From Baylisascaris procyonis (Eukaryota > Nematoda > Chromadorea > Rhabditida > Ascarididae), in contig JAZARR010000276.1 of NCBI GenBank assembly GCA_037389465.1, positions 1 through 64,000 on the forward strand: DNA of 64,000 nucleotides. Direction: 5' to 3'. How positions within the stretch are numbered: the stretch's first letter is position 1; each line of letters opens with the position of its first letter. A program made the position numbers and the translations under genes. Shown here piece by piece: positions 27,217 to 38,200 of this stretch. The notes beneath the pieces were generated by a model, which saw nothing but the letters and a program-made list of their open reading frames with translations, was not told where the DNA came from and searched no databases.

Positions 27217-27911
27217 TGACTCGTTATGTGAATATGGGTGTTTTGGGCCCCATTGAGCGTTCAGCTTGGGCTGCCCCAATTGTAACAGCAAAGAAACCGG
27301 ATAATAAAATTCGAATCTGTGCTGATTTTTCTACGGGTTTGAACGAAAGACTTGTGGTTGACTCATATCCCATCCCAAGGCCAGAAGACTTGTACCAGGC
27401 ACTCCAAGGAGGGGAGAAATTTTCGAAATTGGACCTCTCTGATGCCTACTTACAGGTCGAGTTAGATGACAGCTCTAAGGAATTGCTGGTAATAAACACG
27501 CACAAGGGTTTGTTCCGTTATAATCGTTTGCCATTTGGCGTAGCGTCAGCGCCAGCGATTTTTCAAAAAGTCATGGACACCATGCTGGCAGGTATTCCAC
27601 GGGTGGCAGCCTATCTAGATGATATTATTCTGACTGGGAAGAATGAGGTGGAACATCTGGCAACATTGAATAAGGTGCTAGGCCGACTAAGAGAGTACGG
27701 TTTCCGCATTCGCAAGGAAAAATGCGCGTTTATGCAAAGCGAAATTGAATACTTGGGACATATTTTGAGTGCTGAAGGAATAAAAGCAGACCCTCAGAAG
27801 ACTTCCGCAATCGTAAAAATGCCGCCCCCACGAAATGTGTCACAATTGCGATCCTTCCTGGGGATGTGTAATTATTATGGAGAATTCCTACCGCATTTGG
27901 CGGAATTATGT
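27216..27911 (+). pseudogene. Reverse transcriptase domain (Ty3/gypsy)
   Basis: This open stretch of about 230 codons holds most of the RT, which copies element RNA into DNA. The motifs appear in family order. WAAPIVTAKK and IRICADFSTGLN mark the fingers. LDLSDAY (Asp codon at 27,432) is motif A. RLPFGVASAPAIFQ is motif B. YLDD at 27,612-27,623 is motif C with both catalytic aspartates. KCAFMQSEIEYLGH and RSFLGMCNYYGEFLP lead into the thumb/connection. There is no plausible ATG at the beginning; the frame is entered by a -1 change near 27,205-27,216 from the protease-linker frame. Homology leaves this frame at about 27,909-27,915, and the frame itself stops near 27,971. All catalytic residues are intact, so the damage is in frame continuity only. 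Confidence 0.92.
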
Positions 27912-27912
27912 G

Positions 27913-28126
27913 CCTCTGAACAAACTTTTAAAGAAAAGGGTTCAGTGGCAATGGGAACGGCCGCAAATTGAAGCAACTGAGAAGATAAAAAAGATGTTGA
28001 ATTCACCATTGCTGCTAACGCATTACCATCCCGACTGGCCAATTATTCTCGCCGCAGACGCTGCTAAGGAAGGGATTGGGGCAGTGATCTACCATAGATT
28101 GACTGATGGTACTGTTAAGGTTGTTG
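27913..28126 (+). pseudogene. RT connection and N-terminal RNase H fragment
   Basis: After a +1 change at about 27,909-27,915, this frame continues the RT connection (PLNKLLKKRVQWQW) and enters RNase H. ILAADAAKEGIGAV carries the first catalytic Asp at 28,057-28,059. RNase H degrades the RNA strand of the RNA-DNA hybrid during reverse transcription. Homology switches frame again near 28,124-28,128, and this frame ends at a stop at 28,144-28,146. The spurious upstream part of the frame (from 27,835) overlaps RT and is not coding. Confidence 0.85.
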
Positions 28127-29530
28127 CATGCGTCAAGGACACTTAATGCTGCCCAGAAAAATTATGCACAAATTGAGAAGGAGGCCTTAGCTATTGTTTA
28201 TGGCGTGAAAAAGTTCCACAAGTATTTATGGGGACGAAGATTTACGTTACTCACAGACCATAAGCCCCTCGTATCGATATTTGGCTCGAAAAAGGGAGTG
28301 CCTCAGACAGCGGCATGCAGGTTAACACGATGGGCTGTTGCACTCATGAATTATAATTTTCGGATAGAATACCGCAACACCAAAGAATTTGGCCAGGCAG
28401 ACGGGGTTTCGAGGTTACCCATCTCAAGTGACGAATTGTTCGACCAAAAGTTTGACCAAGAAGAGGCTAGAGATGAATTGATGGTAAACCAGTTGATAGC
28501 CAAATGCCAGTTAGAACTACCAATTACAGCCAAACTGATCGCGGAGCACACAACCAAGGATAGTGTCCTGAAGCAGATCAGAGAGTTCGTATTATCTGGC
28601 TGGCCAGAAAGATGCCCAAACGAAAAATGTAAAGCGTTTTTCACTAAGCGAACCGAGTTGAGTGTTTCATATGGCTGCTTGGTTTGGGGCGTTAGAACAG
28701 TTATTCCAAGTAGTTTGCAAAGGACTGTGCTTGCTAAACTACACGAAACTCATCCAGGTCGTGACAGGATGGTTTCGACGGCCCGACAATATTGCTGGTG
28801 GCCTGGAATGGATAGGGACGTTGAGAAGACTATACGCGAATGTGAACGTTACGCTATGGCCCAGAAGAACCCACCTAAAATTGCAGTTAGGCCGTGGGAA
28901 GTAGCAGATGCACCCTGGAAAAGGGTACATGTTGATTTTGCTGGACCTATAAACGGTGAAATGTTTTTGGTCATGGTGGATGCTCATTCCAAGTGGCCAG
29001 AAGTCATTTATATGCCTCGTATCACCACAGAACAAACCACTGAAGCGCTGAAAACTATTTTCTGCCGATTCGGCTTCCCTGAAGTTCTGGTTTCCGATAA
29101 CGGAACACAATTCACGGCAGCAAAGTTTGCGCTGTTCTGTGCAGAATTTGGCATCCGACATATGACTTCAACGCCGTATCATCCGCAGTCAAACGGGCAA
29201 GCGGAGTGTTTTGTGGATACCCTAAAACGTTCACTAAAGAAATCAGCATCCGATAGAAGGACACAAGCGGATCGGTTGCGCGAATTTCTGATGAGGTATA
29301 GAGTGACACCACATCCAAGTACGGGATTGAAACCGTCTGAAATGATGATGAAGCGGAGAATTAGAACTGTATTTGACTTGATGTTTCCAAAAGGAACAGA
29401 GAAACTACAAGAGACGAAGCAGAAAATGGAAATGAAAACACGAGCTAGGAAAAACAGAGAATTTAAGATTGGCGATTCCGTAATTGTTCGTGACTACGTG
29501 AGCCATAGTAAGCCGTGGAAGAGAGGAAAA
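28127..29530 (+). pseudogene. C-terminal RNase H and integrase zinc-binding plus catalytic core
   Basis: This is the longest intact segment. RNase H continues with SRTLNAAQKNYAQIEKEALA (catalytic Glu) and LTDHKPL (Asp codon at 28,256). The integrase N-terminal zinc domain has HETH at 28,742-28,753 and CERY at 28,841-28,852. The family normally has CXXC there, so the last zinc ligand is Tyr. The core has Asp in VHVDFAG (28,934), Asp in VSDNGTQF (29,096) and Glu in SNGQAE (29,204). This is D-X53-D-X35-E, the transposition-competent spacing of retroviral-type integrases. The chain continues into FKIGDSVIVRDY before a TAG at 29,531-29,533, where C-terminal homology moves to another frame. Entry is by a +1 change at about 28,125. 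Confidence 0.93.
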
Positions 29531-29939
29531 TAGTTGGAAGAGAAGGCAACGTCATATGGCTCGTGAAGGTTGGAAAGGTGACGTGGAGACGTCATACCAA
29601 CCAAATACGTTGTCAAGGCGCTGATTTTAATTTCAGGAATTCGAGGCAGGTCGCGATCTCTGTTACGAGTGATGATGACACGCCAGGCGAGGACGATACA
29701 AGTGCCTATGTTCTAAAACGCGACGCAGTGGACCACCACAACAATGGTTCATCGGTCAATGGCAGCTTTGGCGACCGGTTGCAAATGACGCGTACGATCG
29801 TGCATCAAACAGGCCCAATGGCACAACGATGGTGGCAGAAGCAGTGGACAAGGACAAGCAACCTCGCGATCAAGAAGTTCTTCCACAACTTCGTCGTTCA
29901 AGTCGCGTCGTTCGACACCCTGACCGACTCAGTTATTGA
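29519..29939 (+). pseudogene. Integrase C-terminal module and pol tail
   Basis: The first part, entered by a -1 change near 29,515-29,533, reads like the GPY/F-type end of Ty3 integrase: GNVIWLVKVGK followed by WRRHTNQIR, matching the usual wRRHxdQlR signature. The last part matches the family in the next frame. It ends LRRSSRVVRHPDRLSY at a TGA at 29,937-29,939, a very common terminal wording for Mag-like pol. The change between these frames lies somewhere in about 29,645-29,815, and neither frame has a stop there that would fix it. The pol stop falls 7 bp before the polypurine tract, as expected for a compact element. The other frame, which runs on to a stop at 30,028, enters the LTR and is not real. 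Confidence 0.75.
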
Positions 29940-29946
29940 AGAACTC

Positions 29947-29955
29947 GGGGAGGGG
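29947..29955 (+). other. Polypurine tract of Ty3 element
   Basis: GGGGAGGGG lies immediately after the pol stop and before the 3' LTR. Such tracts prime plus-strand DNA synthesis in LTR retrotransposons. The position supports an LTR start at or shortly after 29,956. Confidence 0.75.
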
Positions 29956-30095
29956 TTAACGAGCGATCTGGTAACGAGTGATACTGTGATCTGCATTTGT
30001 GTAATGCGCCGTGTGCTCACGCTTGTTTGATCTTAACGTAATATCTCCCCATGTGTGTTGTGATTTCGCCATACGTTCAGGGCCGCAGCCGATGC

Positions 30096-30103
30096 TATAA
30101 ATA
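30096..30103 (+). promoter_or_regulatory. TATA box in 3' LTR
   Basis: TATAAATA lies in a GC-richer context about 140 bp into the LTR. In a 3' LTR, an active promoter here would drive transcription rightward into the satellite. Confidence 0.6.
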
Positions 30104-30159
30104 GGCTGTGGTATTGCTCACGCAGTTGTTGTGTTGCGCTACTCGAGTTGTGTTGACGT

Positions 30160-30165
30160 CATAAA
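30160..30165 (+). terminator. Possible polyadenylation signal CATAAA in 3' LTR
   Basis: CATAAA lies 57 bp after the TATA box, in GACGTCATAAAGGC. It is a non-canonical hexamer in the right place. No AATAAA is present in this LTR. Confidence 0.35.
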
Positions 30166-30218
30166 GGCGTTGTGTTGATTTCCCCTTGTGCCACGTTCTG
30201 AATGCTCCAACACGGTCG

Positions 30219-30224
30219 ACAATT
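30219..30224 (+). repeat. Right ACAATT direct repeat flanking the Ty3 element
   Basis: This partners 26,439-26,444. The array resumes with ATAAATAC in the phase expected if no satellite sequence was lost at insertion. Confidence 0.45.
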
Positions 30225-30660
30225 ATAAATACAAAAAAGTCCACAAAAAACAATCATGAGTACAAAAAAGTCCACAAGAACAATTCGGAATACAAAAAAG
30301 TCCACAGAAACAATTACGAATACAAAAAGGTCCACAAAAACAAATCTAAATTGAAAAAAGTCCACAAAAACAATTATAAATAGAAAAAGGTCCACAAAAA
30401 CAACTATAAATACAAAAAAGTCCACAAAACAATTATAAATAAAAAAGTCCACAAAAACAATTACAGATACAAAAAAGCCCAAAAAAACAATTATAAATAG
30501 AAAAAAGTCCACAAAAACAATTATAAATACAGAAAAGTCCACAAAAACGATTATAAATAGAAAAAAGTCTACAAAAACAATTCTAAATACAAAAAGGTCC
30601 AAAAAACAATTATAAATACAAAAAGGTCCACAAAAACAACTACAAGTAGAAAAAAGTCCA
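30219..30660 (+). repeat. Subfamily L satellite to the right of the Ty3 element
   Basis: About 15 L-type units lie here, with the ordered variants CAATCATGAGTAC, TTCGGAATAC and TTACGAATAC that follow the corresponding site in paralogues such as about 15,600-15,700. The L pattern gives way to R-type variants at about 30,660. Confidence 0.9.
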
Positions 30661-33629
30661 CAAAAACAATTACAAACATAAAAAGTCCACAAAAACAATT
30701 ATAAATAGAAAAAACTCCACAAAAAAATTACAAACACGAAAAAGTCCACAAAAACAATTGTTAATGCAAAAAAGTCTACAAAAACAATTTTAAATCGAAA
30801 AGTGTAAACAAAAACAATTGTAAATGCAAAAAATGTCCACAAAACAATCATAAATACAGAAAGGTCCACAAGAACAATTATAAAGAGAAAAGTCCACAAA
30901 AACAATTACAAATACAAAAAAGTCCAAAAAAACGATTATAAATACAAAAAATTCCGCAAAAACAAACGCAAATAGAAAAAAACTGCACAAAAACAGTTAT
31001 AAATACAAAAAAGTCGACAAAAACAACTCTAAATAGAAATAAGTCCACAAAAACAATTTGAACTCGAAAAGGGTCCACAAAAACAATCATAAATACAAAA
31101 GGTCCACAGGAACAATTATAAATTCAAAAAAGTCCACAGAAAGAATTAAAAAGAGAAAAAAGTCCACAAAAACTAATGTGAATACAAAAACGGCCACAAA
31201 AACAAATGTAAATACAAAAAGGTCCACAAAAACAGCTTCAAGCACAAAAAAGTCCACAAAAACAGTTACAAACACGAAAAGTGCACAAAAACAATTACAA
31301 ATAGAAAAAAGTCCACAAAAACTAATATAAATACAAAAACGTCCACAAAAACAATTTTAAGTACAAAAAGGTCCACAAAAACAATTACAAACACGAAAAA
31401 GTCCACAATAAGAATTCTTGATACAAAAAAGTCGATAAAAACAACTCTAAATAGAAAATAGTCCACAAAAACAAATTTAAATCGAAAAGAGTCCACAAAA
31501 ACAACTGTAAGTACAAAAAACTCCACAAACAATTATAGTTACAAAAGAGTCCACAAAAACAGTTGTAAATACAAAAAAAGTTCACAAAAGCAATTGTAAA
31601 TACAAAAAAGTCCACAGGAACAACTATAAATACAAAAAATTCGACAAAAACAATTATAAATAGAAAAAAGTCTGCAAATGCAATTGTAAATAGAAAAAAG
31701 TCCACAAAAACAATTACAAACACAAAAAGTCAACAAAAACAATTATAAATAGAAAAAAATCCACAAAAACAATTACAAACACGAAAAAGTCCAAAAAAAA
31801 GCGATTATAAATACAAAAGGGTCCACAAAAACAAAATAAATAGAAAAAAGTCCACAAAAACAATTTCAACTAGAAAAAAGTCCACAAAAAGTGTTACAAA
31901 TACAAAAAAGTCGACAAAAACAACTCTAAATAGAAAAAAGTCCACAAAAACAATTTTAAATCGAAAAGAGTCGACAAAAACAATCATAAATACAAAAAGG
32001 TCCACAGGAACAATTATAAATGCAAAAAAGTCCACAGAAACAATTAAAAATAGAAAAAGGTCCAAAAAACGATTATAAATACAAAAGGTCCACAAAAGCA
32101 AATATAAATAGAAAAAAGTCCACAAAAACAATTTCAAGTAGAAAAAAGTCCACAAAAACAGTTACAAATACAAAAAAGTCCACAAAAACAACTCTAAATA
32201 GAAAAAAGTCGACAAAAACAACTCTAAATAGAAAATGGTCCACAAAAACAAATTTAAATCGAAAAAGTCCACAAAAACAATTACAAACACGAAAAACTCG
32301 ACAAACAATTATAGTTACAAAAGAGTCCACAAAAACAGTTGTAAATACAAAAAAACTTCACAAAAACAATTACAAACACGAAAGAGTCCACAAAAAGAAT
32401 TATTAACACAAAAAAGTCGACAAAAACAATTATAAATAGAAAAGGGTCCACAAATACAATTGTAGACAGAAAAAAGTCCACAAAAACAATTACAAACACA
32501 AAAAGTCCACAAAAGCAATTATAAATAGAAAAAACTCCACAAAAACAATTACAAACACGAAAAACTCCACAAAAAGAATTATTAATACAAAAAAGTCGAC
32601 AAAAACAACACTAAATAGAAAAAAGTCCACAAAAACAATTTTAAATCGAAAAGAGTATACAAAAACAATTGTAAATGCAAAAAAGTCCACAAAAACAATC
32701 ATAAATACAAAACAGTCCACAACAACAATTATAAAGAGAAAAGTCCACAAAAAAAATTACAAATACAAAAAAGTCCAAAAAACGATTATAAATACAAAAA
32801 GGTCCACAAAAACAAATATATATAGAAAAAACTCCACAAAAACAGCTATAAATACAAAAAAGTCGACAAAAACAACTCTAGATAGAAAAAAGTCCACAAA
32901 AACAACTTTAACTCGAAAAGAGTCCACAAAAACAACCATAAATACAAAAGGTCCACAGGAACAACTATAAATGCAAAAAAGTCCACAGAAACAATCAAAA
33001 ATAGAAAAAAGTCCACAAAAACTAATGCAAATACAAAAACGTCCACAAAAACAACTGTAAATACAAAAAGGTCCACAAAAACAATTAAAAGTAGAAAAAA
33101 GTCCACAAAAACAATTAAAAGTAGAAAAAGTCCACAAAAACCAATATAAATACAAAAAGTCCAAAAAAACGATTGTAAATACAAAAAGGTCCACAAAAAC
33201 AAATGTAAATACAAAAACGTCCACAAAAACAATTGTAAATACAAGAAGGTCCACAAAAACAACTACAAGCACAATAAGGTCCAGAAAAACAATTATAAAT
33301 AGAAAAAAGTCCACAAAAACAATTACAAACACGAAAAAGTCCACAATAAGAATTCTTGATACAAAAAAGCCGATAAAAACAACTCTAGATAGAAAAAAGT
33401 CCACAAAAACAATTTTAAATCCAAAAGAGTCCACAAAAACAATTATAAATACAAAAAAGTCCACAGAACAACGATAAATACAAAAAAGTCCGGAAAAACA
33501 ATTATAAAGAGAAAAAAGTCCACAAAAACAACTACAAATACAAAAAAGGTTACAAAAACAATTAAAAATAGAAAAAAGTCCACAAAAAACTAATATAAAT
33601 ACAAAAACTTCCACAAAAACAATTATAAA
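30661..33629 (+). repeat. Satellite subfamily R, first block
   Basis: The array keeps the 30-bp period and orientation but is now dominated by variants rare or absent to the left: AACTCCAC, ACACGAAAAAG, AAATCGAAAAGAG, GTCGACAAAAACAACTC, AAAAACTAAT and TCCAAAAAACGATT. CpG-containing units become frequent. The longest spurious frame of the window (minus strand, 32,757-33,713, 318 codons) lies across the end of this block and enters the next one. Confidence 0.92.
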
Positions 33630-34505
33630 TACAAAATGTCCACAAAAACAACTACAGGTACAAAAAAGCCCACAAAAACAATTATAAATACAAAAAAGTC
33701 CAGGAAAAAACAATCATGAATACAAAAAAGTCCACAAAAACAATTACAAATACAAAAAGGTCTACAAAAACGATTCTAAATTGAAAAAAGTCCACAAAAA
33801 CAATTATAAATACAATAAGGTGCACAAAAACAACTATAAATACAAAAAGGTTCACAAAAACAACTACAGGTACAAAAAGTAGACAAAAACAATTATAAAT
33901 ACAAAAAGTCCACAAAAACAATCATGAATACAAAAAAGTCTACAAAAACAATTCTAAATTGAAAAAAGTCCACAAAAACAATTATAAATAGAAAAAGGTC
34001 CACAAAAACAAATATAAATACAAAAAGGTCCACAGAAACAATTATAAATAAAAAAAGTCCACAAGAACAATTATAAATAGAAAAAGGTCCACAAAAACAA
34101 CTATAAATACAAAAAAGTCCACAAAAACAATTACCCATGCAAAAAAGTCCACAAAAACAAATGTAAATACAAAAAGGTCCACAAATGCAATTCTAAATAC
34201 AAAAGGTCCACAGAAACAATTACAAATACAAAAAGGTCTACAGAAACAATTATAAATAAAAAAGTCCACAAAAACAATTAAAAATACAAAAAAGCCCAAC
34301 AAAAACAATTATAAATAGAAAAAAGTCCACAAAAACAATTATAAATACAGAAAAGTCCACAAAAACAAATATATATAGAAAAAAGTCCACAAAAGCAATT
34401 TTAAATAGAAAAAAGTCCACAAAAACAATTGTAAATACAAAAAAGTCCACAACAACAATTGTTAATACAAAAAAGTCCACAAAAACAATTATACATGCAA
34501 AAGGT
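33630..34505 (+). repeat. Island of subfamily L inside subfamily R
   Basis: About 875 bp switches back to L-type unit order. It runs from AATGTCCAC and ACTACAGGTAC, through CAATCATGAATAC, a GATTCTAAATTG unit, the GTAGAC marker at about 33,879, TTACCCATGC and AGCCCAAC, to ATTATACATGC. The same order occurs at about 14,331-15,255. Flanking units are R-type on both sides. Confidence 0.8.
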
Positions 34506-35279
34506 CCACAAAAACAAATATAAATAGAAAAAAGTCCACACAAACAATTTCAAGTAGAAAAAAGTCCACAAAAACAGTTACAAATGCAAAAAAGTCGACA
34601 AAAACAACTCTAAATAGAAAAAAGTCCACAAAAACAATTTTAAATCGAAAAGAGTCCACAAAAACAATTATAAATAGAAAAAACTTCACAAAAACAATTA
34701 CAAACACGAAAGAGTCCACAAAAAGAATTATTAACACAAAAAAGTCGACAAAAACAATTATAAATAGAAAAGGGTCCACAAATACAATTGTAGACAGAAA
34801 AAGTCCACGAAAACAATTACAAACACAAAGGTCCACAAAAACAATTATAAATAGAAAAGCTAACCAAAAACAATTACAAACACGAAAAAGTCCACAAAAA
34901 GAATTATTAATACAAAAAAGTCGACAAAAACAACTCTAAATAGAAAAAAGTCCACAAAAACAATTTTAAATCGAAAAGAGTCCACAAAAACAATTGTGAA
35001 TGCAAAAAAGCCCACAAAAACAATCATAAATACACAAAAGTCCACAAGAACAATTATAAAGAGAAAAGTCCACAAAAACAATTTCAAGTAGAAAAAGTCC
35101 ACAAAAACAGTTACAAAAACAAAAAAGTCGACAAAAACAACTCTAAATAGAAAAAAGTCCACAAAAACCAATATAAATACAAAACCGTCCACAAAAACAA
35201 TTTTAAATACAAAAAGGTCCACAAAAACAATCACAAACACGAAAAAGTCCACAAAAAGAATTATTAATACAAAAAAGTC

Positions 35280-38200
35280 GACAAAAACAACCCTAATAGA
35301 AAAAAGCACACAAAAGCAATTTTAAATCGAAAAGAGTCCACAAAAACAATTGTAAATGCAAAAAGTCCACAAAAACAATCATAAATACAAAAAAGTCCAA
35401 AAGAACAATTATAAAGAGAAAAGTATACAAAAACAATTACAAATACAAAAAAGTCCAAAAAAAACGATTATAAATACAAAAAGGTCCACAAAAACAAATA
35501 CAAATAGAAAAAAGTCCACAAAAACAATTTCACGTAGAAAAAAGTCCACAAAAAGAATTATTAATACAAAAAAGTCGACAAAAACAACCCTAATAGAAAA
35601 AAGTACACAAAAACAATTTTAAATCGAAAAGAGTCCACAAAAACAATTGTGAATGCAAAAAAGTCCACAAAAACAATGATAAATACAGAAAAGTCCAAAA
35701 GAACAATTATAAAGAGAAAAGTCCACAAAAACAAATGTAAATACAAAAAAGTCCACAAAGACAATTACAAACACAAAAAGTCCACAAAAACAATTATAAA
35801 TAGAAAAAACTCCACAAAAACAATTACAAACACGAAAAAGTCCACAAAAAGAATTGTTAATACAAAAAAGTCGACAAAAACAACTCAAAATAGAAAAAAG
35901 TCCACAAAAACAATTTTAACTCGAAAAGAGTCCACAAAAACAATCATAAATACAAAAGGTCCACAGGAACAATTATAAATGCAAAAAGTCCACAGAAACA
36001 ATCAAAAATAGAAAAAAGTCCACAAAAACTAGTGTGAATACAAAAACGTCCACAAAAACAATTGTAAATACAAAAAGGTCCACAAAAACAACTTCAAGCA
36101 CAAAAAAGTCCACAAAAACAACTTTAAATCGAAGAGAGTCCACAAAAACAATCATAAATACAAAAGGTCCACAGGAACAATTATAAATGCAAAAAAGTCC
36201 ACAGAAACAATTAAAAATAGAAAAAGGTCCAAGAAAACGATTATAAATACAAAAAGGTTCACAAAAACAAATATAAATAGAAAGAAGTCCACAAAAACAA
36301 TTTCAAGTAGAAAAAAGTCCACAAAAACAGTTACAAATACAAAAAAGTCGACAAAAAAAAACTCTAAATAGAAAAAAGTCCACAAAAACAATTCTAAATC
36401 GAAAAGAGTCCACAAAAACAATTATAAATAGAAAAAACTTCACAAAAACAATTACAAACACGAAAAAGTCCACAAAAAGAATTATTAATACAAAAACGTC
36501 GACAAAAACAATTATAAATAGAAAAAGGTCCGCAAGTACAATTGTAAACAGAAAAAGGTCCACAAAAACCATTACAGACACAAAAGTCCACAAAAACAAT
36601 TATAAATAGAAAAAAATCCACAAAAACAATTACAAACACGAAAAAGTCCACAAAAAGAATTATTAATACAAAAAAGTCAACAAAAACAATTCTAAATAGA
36701 AAAAAGTACAGAAAAACAATTTTAAATCGAAAAGAGTCCCCAAAAACAATTGTAAATGCAAAAAAGTCCACAAAAACAATCATAAATACAGAAAAGTCCA
36801 CAACAACAATTATAAAGAGAAAAGTCCACACAAAAAATTACAACTACAAAAAAGTCCAAAAAACGATTATAAATACAAAAAGGTCCACAAGAACAAATAT
36901 AAATAGAAAAAACTCCACAAAAACAGTTATAAATACAAAAAAGTCGACAAAAACAACTCTAGATAGAAAAAAGTCCACAAAAACAGTTACAAAAACAAAA
37001 AAGTCGACAAAAACAACTCTAAATAGAAAAAAGTCCACAAAAACAAATATAAATACAAAACCGTCCACAAAAACAATCACAAACACGAAAAAGTCCACAA
37101 AAAGAATTATTAATACAAAAATGTCGACAAAAACAACCCTAATAGAAAAAAGCACACAAAAGCAATTTTAAATCGAAAAGAGTCCACAAAAACAATTGTA
37201 AATGCAAAAAAGTCCACAAAAACAATCATAAATACAAAAAAGTCCAAAAGAACAATTATAAAGAGAAAAGTATACAAAAACAATTACAAATACAAAAAAG
37301 TCCAAAAAAACGATTATAAATACAAAAAGGTCCACAAAAACAAATACAAATAGAAAAAAGTCCACAAAAACAATTTCTCGTAGAAAAAAGTCCACAAAAA
37401 GAATTATTAATACAAAAAAGTCGACAAAAACAACCCTAATAGAAAAAAGTACACAAAAACAATTTTAAATCGAAAAGAGTCCACAAAAACAATTGTGAAT
37501 GCAAAAAAGTCCACAAAAACAATGATAAATACAGAAAAGTCCAAAAGAACAATTATAAAGAGAAAAGTCCACAAAAACAAATGTAAATACAAAAAAGTCC
37601 ACAAAGACAATTACAAACACAAAAAGTCCACAAAAACAATTATAAATAGAAAAAACTCCACAAAAACAATTACAAACACGAAAAAGTCCACAAAAAGAAT
37701 TGTTAATACAAAAAAGTCGACAAAAACAACTCAAAATAGAAAAAAGTCCACAAAAACAATTTTAACTCGAAAAGAGTCCACAAAAACAATCATAAATGCA
37801 AAAGGTCCACAGGAACAATTATAAATGCAAAAAAGTCCACAGAAACAATCAAAAATAGAAAAAAGTCCACAAAAACTAGTGTGAATACAAAAACGTCCAC
37901 AAAAACAATTGTAAATACAAAAAGGTCCACAAAAACAACTTCAAGCACAAAAAAGTCCACAAAAACAACTTTAAATCGAAGAGAGTCCACAAAAACAATC
38001 ATAAATACAAAAGGTCCACAGGAACAATTATAAATGCAAAAAGTCCACAGAAACAATTAAAAATAGAAAAAGGTCCAAGAAAACGATTATAAATACAAAA
38101 AGGTTCACAAAAACAAATATAAATAGAAAAAAGTCCACAAAAACAGTTACAAATACAAAAAAGTCGACAAAAAAAAACTCTAAATAGAAAAAAGTCCACA

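Larger units (their letters stand above)
26445..30218 (+). mobile_element. 5'-truncated Ty3/gypsy (Mag-like) LTR retrotransposon
   Basis: This 3.77-kb unique segment has the Ty3/gypsy order: CCHC nucleocapsid, aspartic protease (DTG), reverse transcriptase (YLDD), RNase H, integrase (D-D-35-E), a C-terminal module, a polypurine tract and a 3' LTR with TATAAATA. Integrase lies after RNase H, as in Metaviridae and unlike Copia. The 5' LTR, primer-binding site and nearly all of gag are missing, because the satellite passes directly into sequence just upstream of the zinc knuckles. The reading frame changes about six times, always by one base, with almost no other stops. RT and integrase wording resembles the Mag lineage often annotated as K02A2.6-like, which is recognition from memory without a search. 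The copy cannot be autonomous as it stands. Confidence 0.93.
29956..30218 (+). mobile_element. 3' LTR of the Ty3 element
   Basis: About 260 bp of unique sequence lies between the polypurine tract and the satellite. It contains TATAAATA at 30,096-30,103 and a possible CATAAA signal at 30,160-30,165. The exact ends are uncertain. The segment next to the tract begins TTAACGAGCG with no TG, and TGTGATCTGC at 29,985 paired with CCAACA at 30,207-30,212 would give a 228-bp TG...CA version. No second copy exists in the window for comparison, because the 5' LTR is absent. Confidence 0.65.

Noticed and set aside
29515..30030. Extra 171-codon gene after integrase (for example env)
   Set aside because: Its start is the integrase C-terminus in a shifted frame, pol ends in another frame at 29,939, and the rest enters the LTR. 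No signal peptide or membrane segment is seen.
25505..30218. Solo LTR and Ty3 element as two ends of one element
   Set aside because: They are in opposite orientations, the LTR sequences differ, each has its own insertion site recognisable in paralogues, and satellite lies between them.
32757..33713. 318-codon open frame on the minus strand as a repetitive protein gene
   Set aside because: It is a run of satellite units with a 10-residue period, crosses the R/L junction, has an arbitrary start, and resembles hundreds of shorter frames that break wherever unit length changes.
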